Below are positions 1 to 6,376 of a stretch of DNA of 16,779 nucleotides, one piece after another (within the stretch, counting starts at the first letter, position 1; each line of letters starts with the position of its first letter). This stretch comes from Bdellovibrionaceae bacterium UBA2339 (GTDB taxonomy: Bacteria > Bdellovibrionota > Bdellovibrionia > Bdellovibrionales > JAMPXM01). The stretch lies in the NCBI GenBank assembly GCA_002344785.1, contig DDUL01000013.1, forward strand, positions 1 to 16,779, read 5' to 3'. Both the position numbers and the translations under genes were made by a program. The notes beneath the pieces were generated by a model. That model saw nothing but the letters and a program-made list of their open reading frames with translations. It was not told the origin of the DNA and searched no databases.

Positions 1-77
1 GGCGGACGCCCGGCATCGGGTCGCCCGGCGGCGCCTGCTGGTCGTCGCGGAGCGGGCTCGCGCCGAGGTCCTCGCGC
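1..77. other. Very GC-rich window edge, possible foreign or misassembled end
   Basis: By direct count 64 of 77 bases (83%) are G or C, well above the sequence that follows. Every plus-strand codon from position 3 to 77, in frame with the desaturase, ends in G or C. On the minus strand an ATG at 79 opens a frame to the edge that also uses only G or C in third positions. The composition change coincides with the first ATG of the desaturase. This could be an upstream coding region of different composition, or a chimeric contig end; the sequence alone cannot decide. Confidence 0.4.
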
Positions 78-1112
78 ATGAAGCATCGCCCGCCGGAGTT
101 CAAGCTCCTGGGGCATCCCGCCGAAAGGCGCACGCTCGGTCTTTTGACGCTGGGGCTGATCGGCGTCCTACTTCCTTATGCGCTCTTGCCAGGCCCGACA
201 GCTTGGTCGTCAGATTGGTCGTCAGCTTGGTCATTAGGCTGGTCGATTGCGCTCTTGGGCCTACAAGTGATCGGCAGCTATATCGGCAATGGCATCAACC
301 ACAATCACTCGCATCGTCCGACCTTGGCAACGCGCGCTCAGAATCGCGTTTTTAACGGCGCATTGAGTTTGGTCGTTGGCTATCCCGTGAGTGTGCTGAA
401 GATCATCCACGGACTGAACCATCACGGCGAGTTCGGCACGAATCGCGACTGGTCGGGCACGCATCAGCTCGATCAAAAAAGTTTTGGCGGCTTACTTCGC
501 TACACGCTGCGCGCCTTTCGGTCCATGAATCAGCCCGAGGCCAAGGCGCGAGAGTTGAGTCTCAGGCCCGCACTCCAAAGCGAGATTCGCCGTGAGTCGC
601 GCGTCCTGCTGCTGATCGTCGCGATTCTCTTGCTCGCTTCGCCGCTGACGTTTTTGACGATCACGCTGCCGGCTTGGGTGATTTCAAATTTCGCGGCCGT
701 GATGATCAATGCGATTCAACATGGCGGATGCGACTTGCAAAGTTCCACGAATCATTCGGTGAACTTCACGGGCCGCTTTTATAATTTTTGGCTGTGCAAT
801 AACGGCTACCACACTTGGCATCACGATCACACCGACGCGCATTGGTCAGACCTGCCGGCGCGACATCGCGAACATCTCGACGCCCACATGCCCACAGAAT
901 TGAATCAGGCCAATTTTTTAAGCTACTTGTTTCGCGAATACGGGCCGCGCGGCAGTCGGCCGATCAGGGACCTGTCGACGTCCCCGCCCCCAAAGGCGTG
1001 GCCGGTCCCGACGGAATTTGATCCCACTCATCCAAACTCGTCGGCGCAGGCCCACTTGATCCACGCGTCGAACCACCTAGGGTCTTCGCCCCCGACTCAG
1101 CCTCCGCCTTAG
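78..1112 (+). CDS. Membrane fatty-acid desaturase family protein
   Basis: This is an integral-membrane di-iron fatty-acid desaturase-type enzyme, expected to insert a double bond into (or otherwise oxidise) an acyl chain in the inner membrane. The three histidine boxes are visible: HNHSH at residues 75-79, HGLNHHGEFG at 111-120, and GYHTWHHDH at 243-251. A further conserved-looking stretch, QHGGCD, precedes the last box. Hydrophobic segments lie near residues 20-38, 53-70, 95-110, 177-195 and 197-212. Between the first two segments sits a WSSD/WSSA/WSLG/WS tetrapeptide repeat. The Pro/Ser-rich tail after about residue 290 lies outside the family core and overlaps the convergent lipoprotein gene by 149 bp. 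The start is uncertain: the frame is open to position 3 and no clear ribosome site precedes 78. The substrate cannot be told from sequence. Confidence 0.85.
   Translation: MKHRPPEFKLLGHPAERRTLGLLTLGLIGVLLPYALLPGPTAWSSDWSSAWSLGWSIALLGLQVIGSYIGNGINHNHSHRPTLATRAQNRVFNGALSLVVGYPVSVLKIIHGLNHHGEFGTNRDWSGTHQLDQKSFGGLLRYTLRAFRSMNQPEAKARELSLRPALQSEIRRESRVLLLIVAILLLASPLTFLTITLPAWVISNFAAVMINAIQHGGCDLQSSTNHSVNFTGRFYNFWLCNNGYHTWHHDHTDAHWSDLPARHREHLDAHMPTELNQANFLSYLFREYGPRGSRPIRDLSTSPPPKAWPVPTEFDPTHPNSSAQAHLIHASNHLGSSPPTQPPP
201..248 (+). repeat. Four 12-bp in-frame tandem repeats in the desaturase gene
   Basis: Successive 12-mers read GCTTGGTCGTCA, GATTGGTCGTCA, GCTTGGTCATTA and GGCTGGTCGATT. They encode A-W-S-S, D-W-S-S, A-W-S-L and G-W-S-I. 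The repeat lies between the first and second hydrophobic segments, so it would form or extend a short loop and the start of the next helix. The unit length keeps the frame, so copy number could vary without disrupting the enzyme. Confidence 0.7.
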
Positions 1113-1872
1113 CTTGATCGGCTGCGGCCGACTTCGCCGCTTTGGCCTCGCGCCGCTTTTTCTCATCCAAGAGACGCTTTCGTTCGGTCCAGCGTTCGCG
1201 ATAGCCGCGCCACTCTTGATTAAAGAAATTCGTCTTCTCACGCACGAGACTCTCAAAATCACGGCGCTCTTCCGTGATCTGCGCCTCAAAGTCTTTGCGA
1301 CGCTCCTGCGCGTCCGCGTAAAAGCGCCGGCGCTTTTCTTCTTGGCCTTCCAGATATCGTTTTTGATCTGCAGAACTGCGTCGGCGCCCCAGAAAGTCTT
1401 CGCGTCCCGCTTTTTGTTCCGCGGTGAATTTTTCGCGCGCTTCGCGCTCGCTGCGATTGAAGTCTTCGCGGCGACGCCGGTGATTCTTGTCGACGGCCTC
1501 GCGCTTTTTTCGAAGCGCGGTCTGAAAGCGATCGCGCAATTTGTTCGGATCTTCGTCGCCGTCTTTCAGAAATGACAGCACCAAGGCCAACTCGTCGTTT
1601 TGCTTTTTCACGTCATCGGGCATCTCTTGGCGCAATTGATCCAATTCCTTGCGATCCGCCGCCAAGCTGATTTCGCTGGAGCGCATGGGGTCTTGAGTCG
1701 CGCCACCCGCTGACTCACTTGACGACTCTCCACCTCGGTCCACAGTCTTCACCGCGCAGCCCATGCTTGTGGCCATTGCGAAAACACACAGGCTCACCCA
1801 AAATTGTTGTGAAAGCCGCGGGCGCGCGAAGTTCACGACTGAACCTGCGCCTTTTCTGCGTTGAAAGTCCAT
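964..1872 (-). CDS. Putative lipoprotein with 11-residue (hendecad) coiled-coil repeats
   Basis: I do not recognise a family. The start at 1872 (302 aa) is chosen because GGAGG sits six bases upstream; an earlier GTG at 1914 in the same frame would overlap the smpB stop and has no such site. A hydrophobic stretch near residues 22-38 ends in SMGC (Cys39), a relaxed lipobox, so a lipid-anchored envelope protein is likely. Residues 116-228 are highly charged, with an aromatic residue every 11 positions: F116, (V127), F138, F149, F160, then after a two-residue slip Y173, F184, F195, F206, F217, W228. Each is usually preceded by Arg/Lys/Glu/Asp. This suggests a long hendecad coiled coil. The tail is Ala/Gly/Ser/Pro-rich and overlaps the desaturase gene. 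It is the last gene of the pal-smpB run, 38 bp after smpB. Confidence 0.75.
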   Translation of the reverse strand: MDFQRRKGAGSVVNFARPRLSQQFWVSLCVFAMATSMGCAVKTVDRGGESSSESAGGATQDPMRSSEISLAADRKELDQLRQEMPDDVKKQNDELALVLSFLKDGDEDPNKLRDRFQTALRKKREAVDKNHRRRREDFNRSEREAREKFTAEQKAGREDFLGRRRSSADQKRYLEGQEEKRRRFYADAQERRKDFEAQITEERRDFESLVREKTNFFNQEWRGYRERWTERKRLLDEKKRREAKAAKSAAADQAKAEAESGAKTLGGSTRGSSGPAPTSLDEWDQIPSGPATPLGAGTSTGP

Positions 1873-1910
1873 GGCCACCCTCCGTGAGAATCTCAGGGTC
1901 ATCGCAAACT

Positions 1911-2417
1911 TCACTTGCTGCGCACGCGACGAAGCTCGCGATCCGATTCGCGTCGTTTGATGCTATCGCGTTTGTCGTGCGCTTTCTTACCGCGAACCAG
2001 CGCAATCTCGACTTTAGCCCAAGGTCCTTTGAAATAGATCTTCAGCGGCACGCACGAATAGCCCTTCTCGTCCAATCCGCGGCTGATCTTGGCGATCTCG
2101 CTGGAGTTCAACAGAAGTTTGCGAACTCGCTCCGGCAAGTGATTGTTGTAGGACGAGGCTCGATAAGGGGCGATGTGCGCATTGACGAGGACCAGCTCAC
2201 CGCCCTTCAGAACGATGTAAGCGTCCTTCAACTGCGCTCCATCAGCACGTAGAGCTTTGACCTCGCTCCCGACCAGCTGCAAACCCGCTTCATAGGTGGT
2301 GAGGATCTCATAGTCGAAGCGGGCCTTGCGGTTATCCGCGACAAGTTTGATCGGCAAGGCCTTTGGGGGAGCCGGCGGAGTTTTAGCCGATGAGTGGGAT
2401 TTGCTGGATTTCGCCAT
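1911..2417 (-). CDS. smpB: SsrA (tmRNA)-binding protein SmpB
   Basis: SmpB binds tmRNA and delivers it to stalled ribosomes in trans-translation. The 168-residue product matches the family closely. NRKARFDYEI begins the beta-barrel at about residue 29, followed by GSEVKALRADGAQLKDAY, HIAPYR, the RKLLL stretch, VPLKIYFKG and GKKAHDKRDS near the C-terminus. It ends in the basic, usually unstructured tail (RRESDRELRRVRSK) that reads the empty mRNA channel in known SmpB. A Ser/Pro/Ala-rich extension of about 25 residues precedes the core and is somewhat longer than usual. The ATG lies 12 bp after the rsmA stop, and its weak AGGA ribosome site overlaps that stop codon, suggesting co-translation. 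No ssrA gene is seen in the window. Confidence 0.96.
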   Translation of the reverse strand: MAKSSKSHSSAKTPPAPPKALPIKLVADNRKARFDYEILTTYEAGLQLVGSEVKALRADGAQLKDAYIVLKGGELVLVNAHIAPYRASSYNNHLPERVRKLLLNSSEIAKISRGLDEKGYSCVPLKIYFKGPWAKVEIALVRGKKAHDKRDSIKRRESDRELRRVRSK

Positions 2418-2429
2418 GAGGTTTTGATC

Positions 2430-3284
2430 CTAGCGGATCGCGCGAAAAAGCGCGAGCACCTGCTCAGGCGAAAGTTGCTCGATGCGCGCATTGTCGTCAA
2501 AACCCATCGCCGCCAAGGCCGCTGCAGCGCCTTGGGGCTCGCCCAAGTTTTTGAGCAGTCGCTTTCGCCGCTGTGAGTACGCGAGCTTCACAAACTTTAG
2601 AAAGCGGCTCGCCTCCTCGGCCGAGAGGGCGGCAGGACGACGACGCTGAAACGCCAGCACCCGGCTGGCGACGCGCGGAGGTGGGTGAAAGTCCCCGGGC
2701 CCGGCCTCGCTGACCGTGCGAACCAGCCAGAATACCTGGGCGATCACGCTGAGAAGTCCGTAGTGTTCGCTGGATTCGCGAGCCGCGATTCGCTGCGCGA
2801 CTTCTTTTTGGAACATCAAAATCATCGAATCTAGTCCCGCCGCCTCGGGCAGGAGGCTCAGCTCAATCACCAGACTTGCGGCGATTTGATAGGGAAGATT
2901 GGCAACGAGGCGCACAGGCTTGGGTTGCTCTTCAAGAAGTTTGAGCCAATCGATTCGCAGCGCATCGGCTTCGACGACGTTCAGGCCGCGCGCTCGCCAG
3001 TATTCGGCGAACTTCGCATCCAATTCGATCACCGTAAGCCTTACGCCGAGCTTTCTCAGCTCGTCGGTGAGTGCGCCTAAGCCTGGACCGATTTCGATCA
3101 TGGCCTGAACGCTTTCACTTCGATCAGCGCGAGATGAATTTTCACCTTGCGCGAGGCCTTCGGCTGAAGCGGCGATGATTTTCTCGATCACATGATCGGC
3201 GACCAAAAAGTTTTGCCCAAGACTTCGCTTGGGTCCGGCGGAGATTTCCTGCAATCGCTCGAGGAGTCGTGACCGACGACTCAC
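2430..3284 (-). CDS. rsmA: 16S rRNA (adenine1518/1519-N6)-dimethyltransferase RsmA
   Basis: RsmA (KsgA) uses S-adenosylmethionine to dimethylate two adjacent adenines in helix 45 of 16S rRNA late in 30S assembly. Visible motifs in the 284-residue product: PKRSLGQNFL at residues 18-27, the SAM-binding EIGPGLGALT at 64-73, acidic VIELDAKF at 85-92, the catalytic NLPY at 129-132, and FHPPPRVASRV at 199-209. The start is a GTG at 3284 that shares the four bases GTGA with the tsaD stop, with GAGG six bases upstream. The frame stays open further upstream inside tsaD, but the family N-terminus and this coupling favour the GTG. A Gln/Ser/Arg insert near residues 45-60 is unremarkable. The substrate assignment follows from the strong family match. 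Confidence 0.95.
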   Translation of the reverse strand: MSRRSRLLERLQEISAGPKRSLGQNFLVADHVIEKIIAASAEGLAQGENSSRADRSESVQAMIEIGPGLGALTDELRKLGVRLTVIELDAKFAEYWRARGLNVVEADALRIDWLKLLEEQPKPVRLVANLPYQIAASLVIELSLLPEAAGLDSMILMFQKEVAQRIAARESSEHYGLLSVIAQVFWLVRTVSEAGPGDFHPPPRVASRVLAFQRRRPAALSAEEASRFLKFVKLAYSQRRKRLLKNLGEPQGAAAALAAMGFDDNARIEQLSPEQVLALFRAIR

Positions 3285-4414
3285 CCCACACCTCGATCTT
3301 CTTGATCGAGCGGAGCTTTGGCTTGCGGACTGAGGCTCTGCGGTGAAGCTTCGCCGCGCCCCAAGCGAATGATGGCCGCAAGCCCAATCATCGCCGCATT
3401 GTCGGTGCAATAGCGAAGTGGCGGCACCGCCAAGGTCCATCCTCGACGGGCGGCCAGAGTTTCACAGCGACGGCGCAGCTCAGAATTGGCGGCGACTCCT
3501 CCGGTCAGCACAATGCGATGAACGCCTTGGCGCTCGGCTGCACGCTCCAGTCGTGCCGCTAACACATCGACGACGGCGGCCTGAAAACTCGCGCAAAAGT
3601 CCGCGAGCAAGCCGGACTGTGCATCGCGCGAGCCGCTGGCTAAAAAATCTTTCGCGTGGCGAGCCAGCTCCGCGGCTTGGGCCTCGGGCAACTTCTCCAC
3701 TTCGCGAGCGGCGTGCGATTTGAGTCCGGAAAAACTCATGTCGTCGTGATCTTCGCGAAGCATGGCGCGTGGAAAATTGAAGCGATCCGGCTGCCCCACG
3801 GCGGCCAATCGATCGACGCGAACTCCGCCAGGAAATCCAAGTCCCAAACGCTTGGCGAATTTATCGAAGGCTTCGCCGGCCGCATCGTCGCGCGTACGCC
3901 CCAAGATTTGATAATGCCCAAAGCTCGGCACATGATAGAGCGTCGTGTGGCCGCCGCTCACCGCAAGAGCCACGAATGGAAAATCAAATCCATCCGGTGG
4001 TTGATACTGATCATCGTAAAGAAAGGGCGCCATCAAGTGCCCCTCAAGGTGATTCACACCTAAGAACTTCTTGCCACTCGCGAGGGCAAGTCCCTTCACC
4101 GTCATCAAGCCCACCAGCAGCGAGCCGACAAGTCCCGGGCGCGAGGTCACAGCCAAGGCGTCGATGTCTTGAAAGCTCACGCCTGCTCGCGCCAGCGTTT
4201 CTTCCATCAATGGCAGCAAATGATGCGTGTGATTTCGCGAGGCGATCTCCGGCACGATCCCGCCGAAGCGCGCATGATGAAGATCTTGGCCAGCTGACAG
4301 ACAAGCGCGCACGCGTCCGTCGCGCTCCACAACGGCGACCGATGTATCATCACAGCTGGTTTCAAACGCGAGGACGGTTTGCACCGCGCCTGAGCGCGAA
4401 GCGAAATTCGACAA
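3281..4414 (-). CDS. tsaD: tRNA N6-threonylcarbamoyladenosine transferase subunit TsaD
   Basis: TsaD transfers the threonylcarbamoyl group to A37 of ANN-decoding tRNAs, working with TsaB and TsaE. The ASKHA-fold signatures are present: ETSCDDTS at residues 18-25, the metal-binding NHLEGH with H122 and H126, SGGHTTL at 153-159, DDAAGEAFDK at 176-185, FSGLKS at 228-233, TGGVAAN at 304-310, and CTDNAAMIG with D338. The track start is TTG at 4414, ten bases after GAAGG that lies in the end of cpoB; a GTG ten codons later is an alternative because family proteins usually begin close to the ETSCDD motif. About 25 residues after the last motif extend beyond the usual C-terminus. The gene lies 5 bp after cpoB and overlaps rsmA by 4 bp. 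The partners tsaB and tsaE are not in the window. Confidence 0.95.
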   Translation of the reverse strand: MSNFASRSGAVQTVLAFETSCDDTSVAVVERDGRVRACLSAGQDLHHARFGGIVPEIASRNHTHHLLPLMEETLARAGVSFQDIDALAVTSRPGLVGSLLVGLMTVKGLALASGKKFLGVNHLEGHLMAPFLYDDQYQPPDGFDFPFVALAVSGGHTTLYHVPSFGHYQILGRTRDDAAGEAFDKFAKRLGLGFPGGVRVDRLAAVGQPDRFNFPRAMLREDHDDMSFSGLKSHAAREVEKLPEAQAAELARHAKDFLASGSRDAQSGLLADFCASFQAAVVDVLAARLERAAERQGVHRIVLTGGVAANSELRRRCETLAARRGWTLAVPPLRYCTDNAAMIGLAAIIRLGRGEASPQSLSPQAKAPLDQEDRGVG

Positions 4415-4419
4415 GGCGA

Positions 4420-5196
4420 TCAGCCCTTCTTCTTGGAGGCGAGCTCTTTGAGTCGCGTCTTAGAAAATCCCGCTTCTTTCGATTTCGGCGCTTTCTGGAT
4501 GACTTCTTCGAAGAAGGCCTTGGCCTCATCGTTCATGCCCAACTCTTGAAAGCAAAGACCGATTCGATACGTCGCGGGAATGATATTTTTGCCGCGCGGG
4601 TAAGTCTTTCGATAATCCTCGAAGGCCAAAACCGCATCACGCCAAGCTTTAGCTTCAAACTTTGCCAACGCCAGCTCATAGGAGTTCTTAGGCGGAGCCG
4701 CCGCACCGCTGGTCGCCGCTCCGGCGGCTGCGGTCGCGCCACTGAGTAGCGCTTGGCGAGCGGCCTCGAGCTGGCCACGCATTTCCGCCAGATCACTCGA
4801 CAGCTTGGTCAGCTCTTCGCGAAATGCCGCAAGCTTCTGATCTTGCTCTTTGACCTTAGCTTCCAAGGCAAAGTCGTTTTTCTCCGCGCGTTCTTTAATT
4901 TGCGTGAGACGCACGTCAATTTGCTCGACGCGTCCGTAAGTCTTACGGAACTCTTCATCGATGTCGTTGAAGCGCGAGTTCACATCCGCTGTGGTCTGCT
5001 GCAGATTCTGCACTTGCTTGCGAATCTGCTGTTTTTCATCGGCCTCTTTCACGCCGCCCCGAGTTTGCAAACAGCCGAGCAGAGCGAGCTGCGTGAGTGT
5101 CGCCACCAGCACCAACGGCGTGAGGCCGAAGCGACGGAGGCTTGGCTGCGGGCTGGACGATTCAATATCGACGCGAGTATTGGTGTTCGATTTCAT
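4420..5196 (-). CDS. cpoB: Tol-Pal-associated coiled-coil/TPR protein, CpoB (YbgF)-like, with lipobox
   Basis: This resembles CpoB/YbgF, the periplasmic partner of Tol-Pal that coordinates peptidoglycan synthesis with outer-membrane constriction. The start at 5196 (258 aa) is preceded by AGGAGG nine bases upstream; the frame runs further up without a ribosome site. A hydrophobic stretch ends in ALLGC (Cys42), a good lipobox, so this version is probably lipid-anchored, whereas the E. coli protein is soluble in the periplasm. Residues 50-150 form a charged coiled coil, then an Ala-rich linker, then TPR-like helices at 171-255 (SYELALAKF, AVLAFEDYRKTYP, ATYRIGLCFQELG, AKAFFEEVIQKAP). The product lies in the same operon as pal, which supports the role. 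The gene symbol rests on architecture plus context. Confidence 0.82.
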   Translation of the reverse strand: MKSNTNTRVDIESSSPQPSLRRFGLTPLVLVATLTQLALLGCLQTRGGVKEADEKQQIRKQVQNLQQTTADVNSRFNDIDEEFRKTYGRVEQIDVRLTQIKERAEKNDFALEAKVKEQDQKLAAFREELTKLSSDLAEMRGQLEAARQALLSGATAAAGAATSGAAAPPKNSYELALAKFEAKAWRDAVLAFEDYRKTYPRGKNIIPATYRIGLCFQELGMNDEAKAFFEEVIQKAPKSKEAGFSKTRLKELASKKKG

Positions 5197-5236
5197 GGCG
5201 ACGGTCCTCCTGGTCCTTCGATTGCGCCGGTGGCGC

Positions 5237-5662
5237 CTAGGGGGCAATTTCTCCAGACTCAAAGCGACTCAAGTGTGCCGCGTTTTCAGCTTCTTCCGCC
5301 AGCTTGCGAGCCTGTTCAAACATCACGCGCGCCTTATCGTAGCGACGATCGCGATAGGAGGCTTCGCCTTCGCGATAAGCTTGCTCAGCCTTGAACCAAA
5401 GATTAGGCGCAAACTTCATCGCCTCTTTGTCACGCGCGCCTTCCATCGCCGCGCGTGCAATATTGTATTCATCCAAAGGCAGGTAGGTCACACAACCCGT
5501 CAAACCGATGCCGAGGCCGATGCCGCAAAACAATGTCGCCGCCCAAAAGCGGCGCGCCAGCACGGACCGCAGACGACAAAGCCCGCTAGGTGAAGCGGGC
5601 TTTGACGCCTGACGAAGTGCGCCTTCAAAACGCGGCATGTTCTGACTCGCTTGAGAATGCAT
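5237..5662 (-). CDS. DUF4398-like outer-membrane lipoprotein
   Basis: A small probable lipoprotein lies between pal and cpoB. Cys57 follows a hydrophobic run ending in LTGC, a proper lipobox. The mature part is helical and Tyr/Ala/Glu-rich (EYNIARAAMEGARDKEA, WFKAEQAYREGEASY, RYDKARVMFEQARKLAEEAE). It resembles the DUF4398 domain, which in other bacteria occurs beside or fused to OmpA/Pal-type peptidoglycan-binding domains. The start is uncertain. The ATG at 5662 has AGGAG 13 bases upstream but gives a 38-residue pre-hydrophobic region crossed by a terminator-like hairpin (5577-5604). A GTG at 5563 would give a textbook 23-residue lipoprotein signal but shows no ribosome site. The gene is 30 bp after pal. 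Function is inferred only from family and context. Confidence 0.8.
   Translation of the reverse strand: MHSQASQNMPRFEGALRQASKPASPSGLCRLRSVLARRFWAATLFCGIGLGIGLTGCVTYLPLDEYNIARAAMEGARDKEAMKFAPNLWFKAEQAYREGEASYRDRRYDKARVMFEQARKLAEEAENAAHLSRFESGEIAP
5577..5604 (-). terminator. Terminator-like hairpin downstream of pal
   Basis: A perfect 10-bp inverted repeat, CAAAGCCCGC / GCGGGCTTTG, flanks an eight-base loop. Read on the minus strand it has the A-run, GC-stem, T-run form of a compact intrinsic terminator, although the T run is only three bases. It lies 89 bp after the pal stop and inside the N-terminal frame assigned to the next lipoprotein. It may cut read-through from the strongly expressed pal into the downstream genes, or show that the lipoprotein starts downstream of it. 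Confidence 0.5.
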
Positions 5663-5692
5663 ATGCGCCAAGCTTCTCCTGACCCTCGTCAA

Positions 5693-6235
5693 TTAGCGAA
5701 GTGGAACAAAGTTCGCGCGGCGGTTTTTGCCCCACGAGGCCTCGTTGTCACCTGGCATCAACGGCTTCTCTTCGCCGTAGCTGATGATGGGCAAGCGCTT
5801 CGAATCAATGCCCAAGGAAACCAAGTACTGGCGCACGGCTTTCGCACGACGCTCGCCCAGCGACAAATTGTATTCGGTCGAACCGCGGCTATCAGTGTGG
5901 CCTTCGATCTGCACGCTGACATCGGGGTTATTGCGAATCCAGTCGGCGTTGGCTTTCAAAGTTTCTTTGGTTTCGTTCGACAAACGAGCTTGGTCGAACT
6001 CGAAATAAACCGTGTTCAGCCCCGCAATATTGCCCGAGTCCGAGCCCATTGAATCGTAAGAAATATCTTTGTCCGCGAGTGCAGAATCCGCAGCTGACGA
6101 ATCCACCGCCGTGCCTGCACCGCCATCTGGTTGCACATTCTTTTTCGTACAAGCCGCTGCGCTGACAAGGGCGAGGGCCAACACGCCGAGTTTCAAAATC
6201 TGGAGAGACGAGTTTTTCTTCGGGCTGTCCTGCAT
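5693..6235 (-). CDS. pal: Peptidoglycan-associated lipoprotein Pal (OmpA-like C-terminal domain)
   Basis: Pal is an outer-membrane lipoprotein that binds peptidoglycan and links to TolB/TolA, keeping the envelope joined during division. The 180-residue product begins at the ATG at 6235, preceded by AAAGGAG five bases upstream. A signal peptide (hydrophobic LGVLALALVSAAAC) ends at Cys29 in a relaxed lipobox. An acidic, Ser/Asp/Ala-rich linker runs to about residue 70. The OmpA-like domain follows (VYFEFDQARLS, VQIEGHTDSRGSTEYNLSLGERRA), with D115 and R130 in the positions that bind diaminopimelate in the family. The same frame is open far upstream, but that part is antisense to the next gene. 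A 5' leader of tandem repeats and a TTGACA promoter precede it. It heads the seven-gene run. Confidence 0.95.
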   Translation of the reverse strand: MQDSPKKNSSLQILKLGVLALALVSAAACTKKNVQPDGGAGTAVDSSAADSALADKDISYDSMGSDSGNIAGLNTVYFEFDQARLSNETKETLKANADWIRNNPDVSVQIEGHTDSRGSTEYNLSLGERRAKAVRQYLVSLGIDSKRLPIISYGEEKPLMPGDNEASWGKNRRANFVPLR

Positions 6236-6248
6236 GTGATCTCCTTTA

Positions 6249-6300
6249 CTCTGACTGATTACTCTGGCTGATCGCTCGGGCTGATTGCTCTGGCTGAAAT
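6249..6300 (-). repeat. Four 13-bp tandem repeats forming the pal 5' leader
   Basis: Plus-strand units are CTCTGACTGATTA, CTCTGGCTGATCG, CTCGGGCTGATTG and CTCTGGCTGAAAT. In pal mRNA sense each unit reads about NRATCAGYCVGAG, giving regularly spaced CAG and GAG triplets. The array lies between the predicted -10 box (6311-6316) and the pal ribosome site. It therefore makes up most of a roughly 70-nt untranslated leader, the last unit ending seven bases before the AAAGGAG. It may be a binding site for a repressor, activator or RNA-binding protein, or a neutral minisatellite. Confidence 0.75.
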
Positions 6301-6310
6301 TCGAGACTTG

Positions 6311-6339
6311 ATTGTTTTGGAGGCTCGCGGAATTGTCAA
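6311..6339 (-). promoter_or_regulatory. Predicted sigma-70-type promoter for pal and the downstream genes
   Basis: On the minus strand a perfect TTGACA (-35, 6334-6339) is followed by a 17-base spacer and AACAAT (-10, 6311-6316; four of six matches to TATAAT). Transcription would start near 6304, just upstream of the 13-bp repeats. The same bases read TTGTCA on the plus strand, so a promoter for the divergent gene could overlap here, but I see no convincing -10 for it. Confidence 0.6.
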
Positions 6340-6376
6340 ACCTCACTCCCTTAACATCAAACAAAGAAGCATTCTC

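Noticed and set aside
1873..1914. GTG start at 1914 for the hendecad lipoprotein
   Set aside because: It overlaps the smpB stop, gives an implausibly long N-region, and the ATG at 1872 has GGAGG at ideal distance.
3976..4749. 257-codon plus-strand ORF across tsaD and cpoB
   Set aside because: Shadow of two strongly recognised minus-strand genes; Arg/Ser-rich with no motifs.
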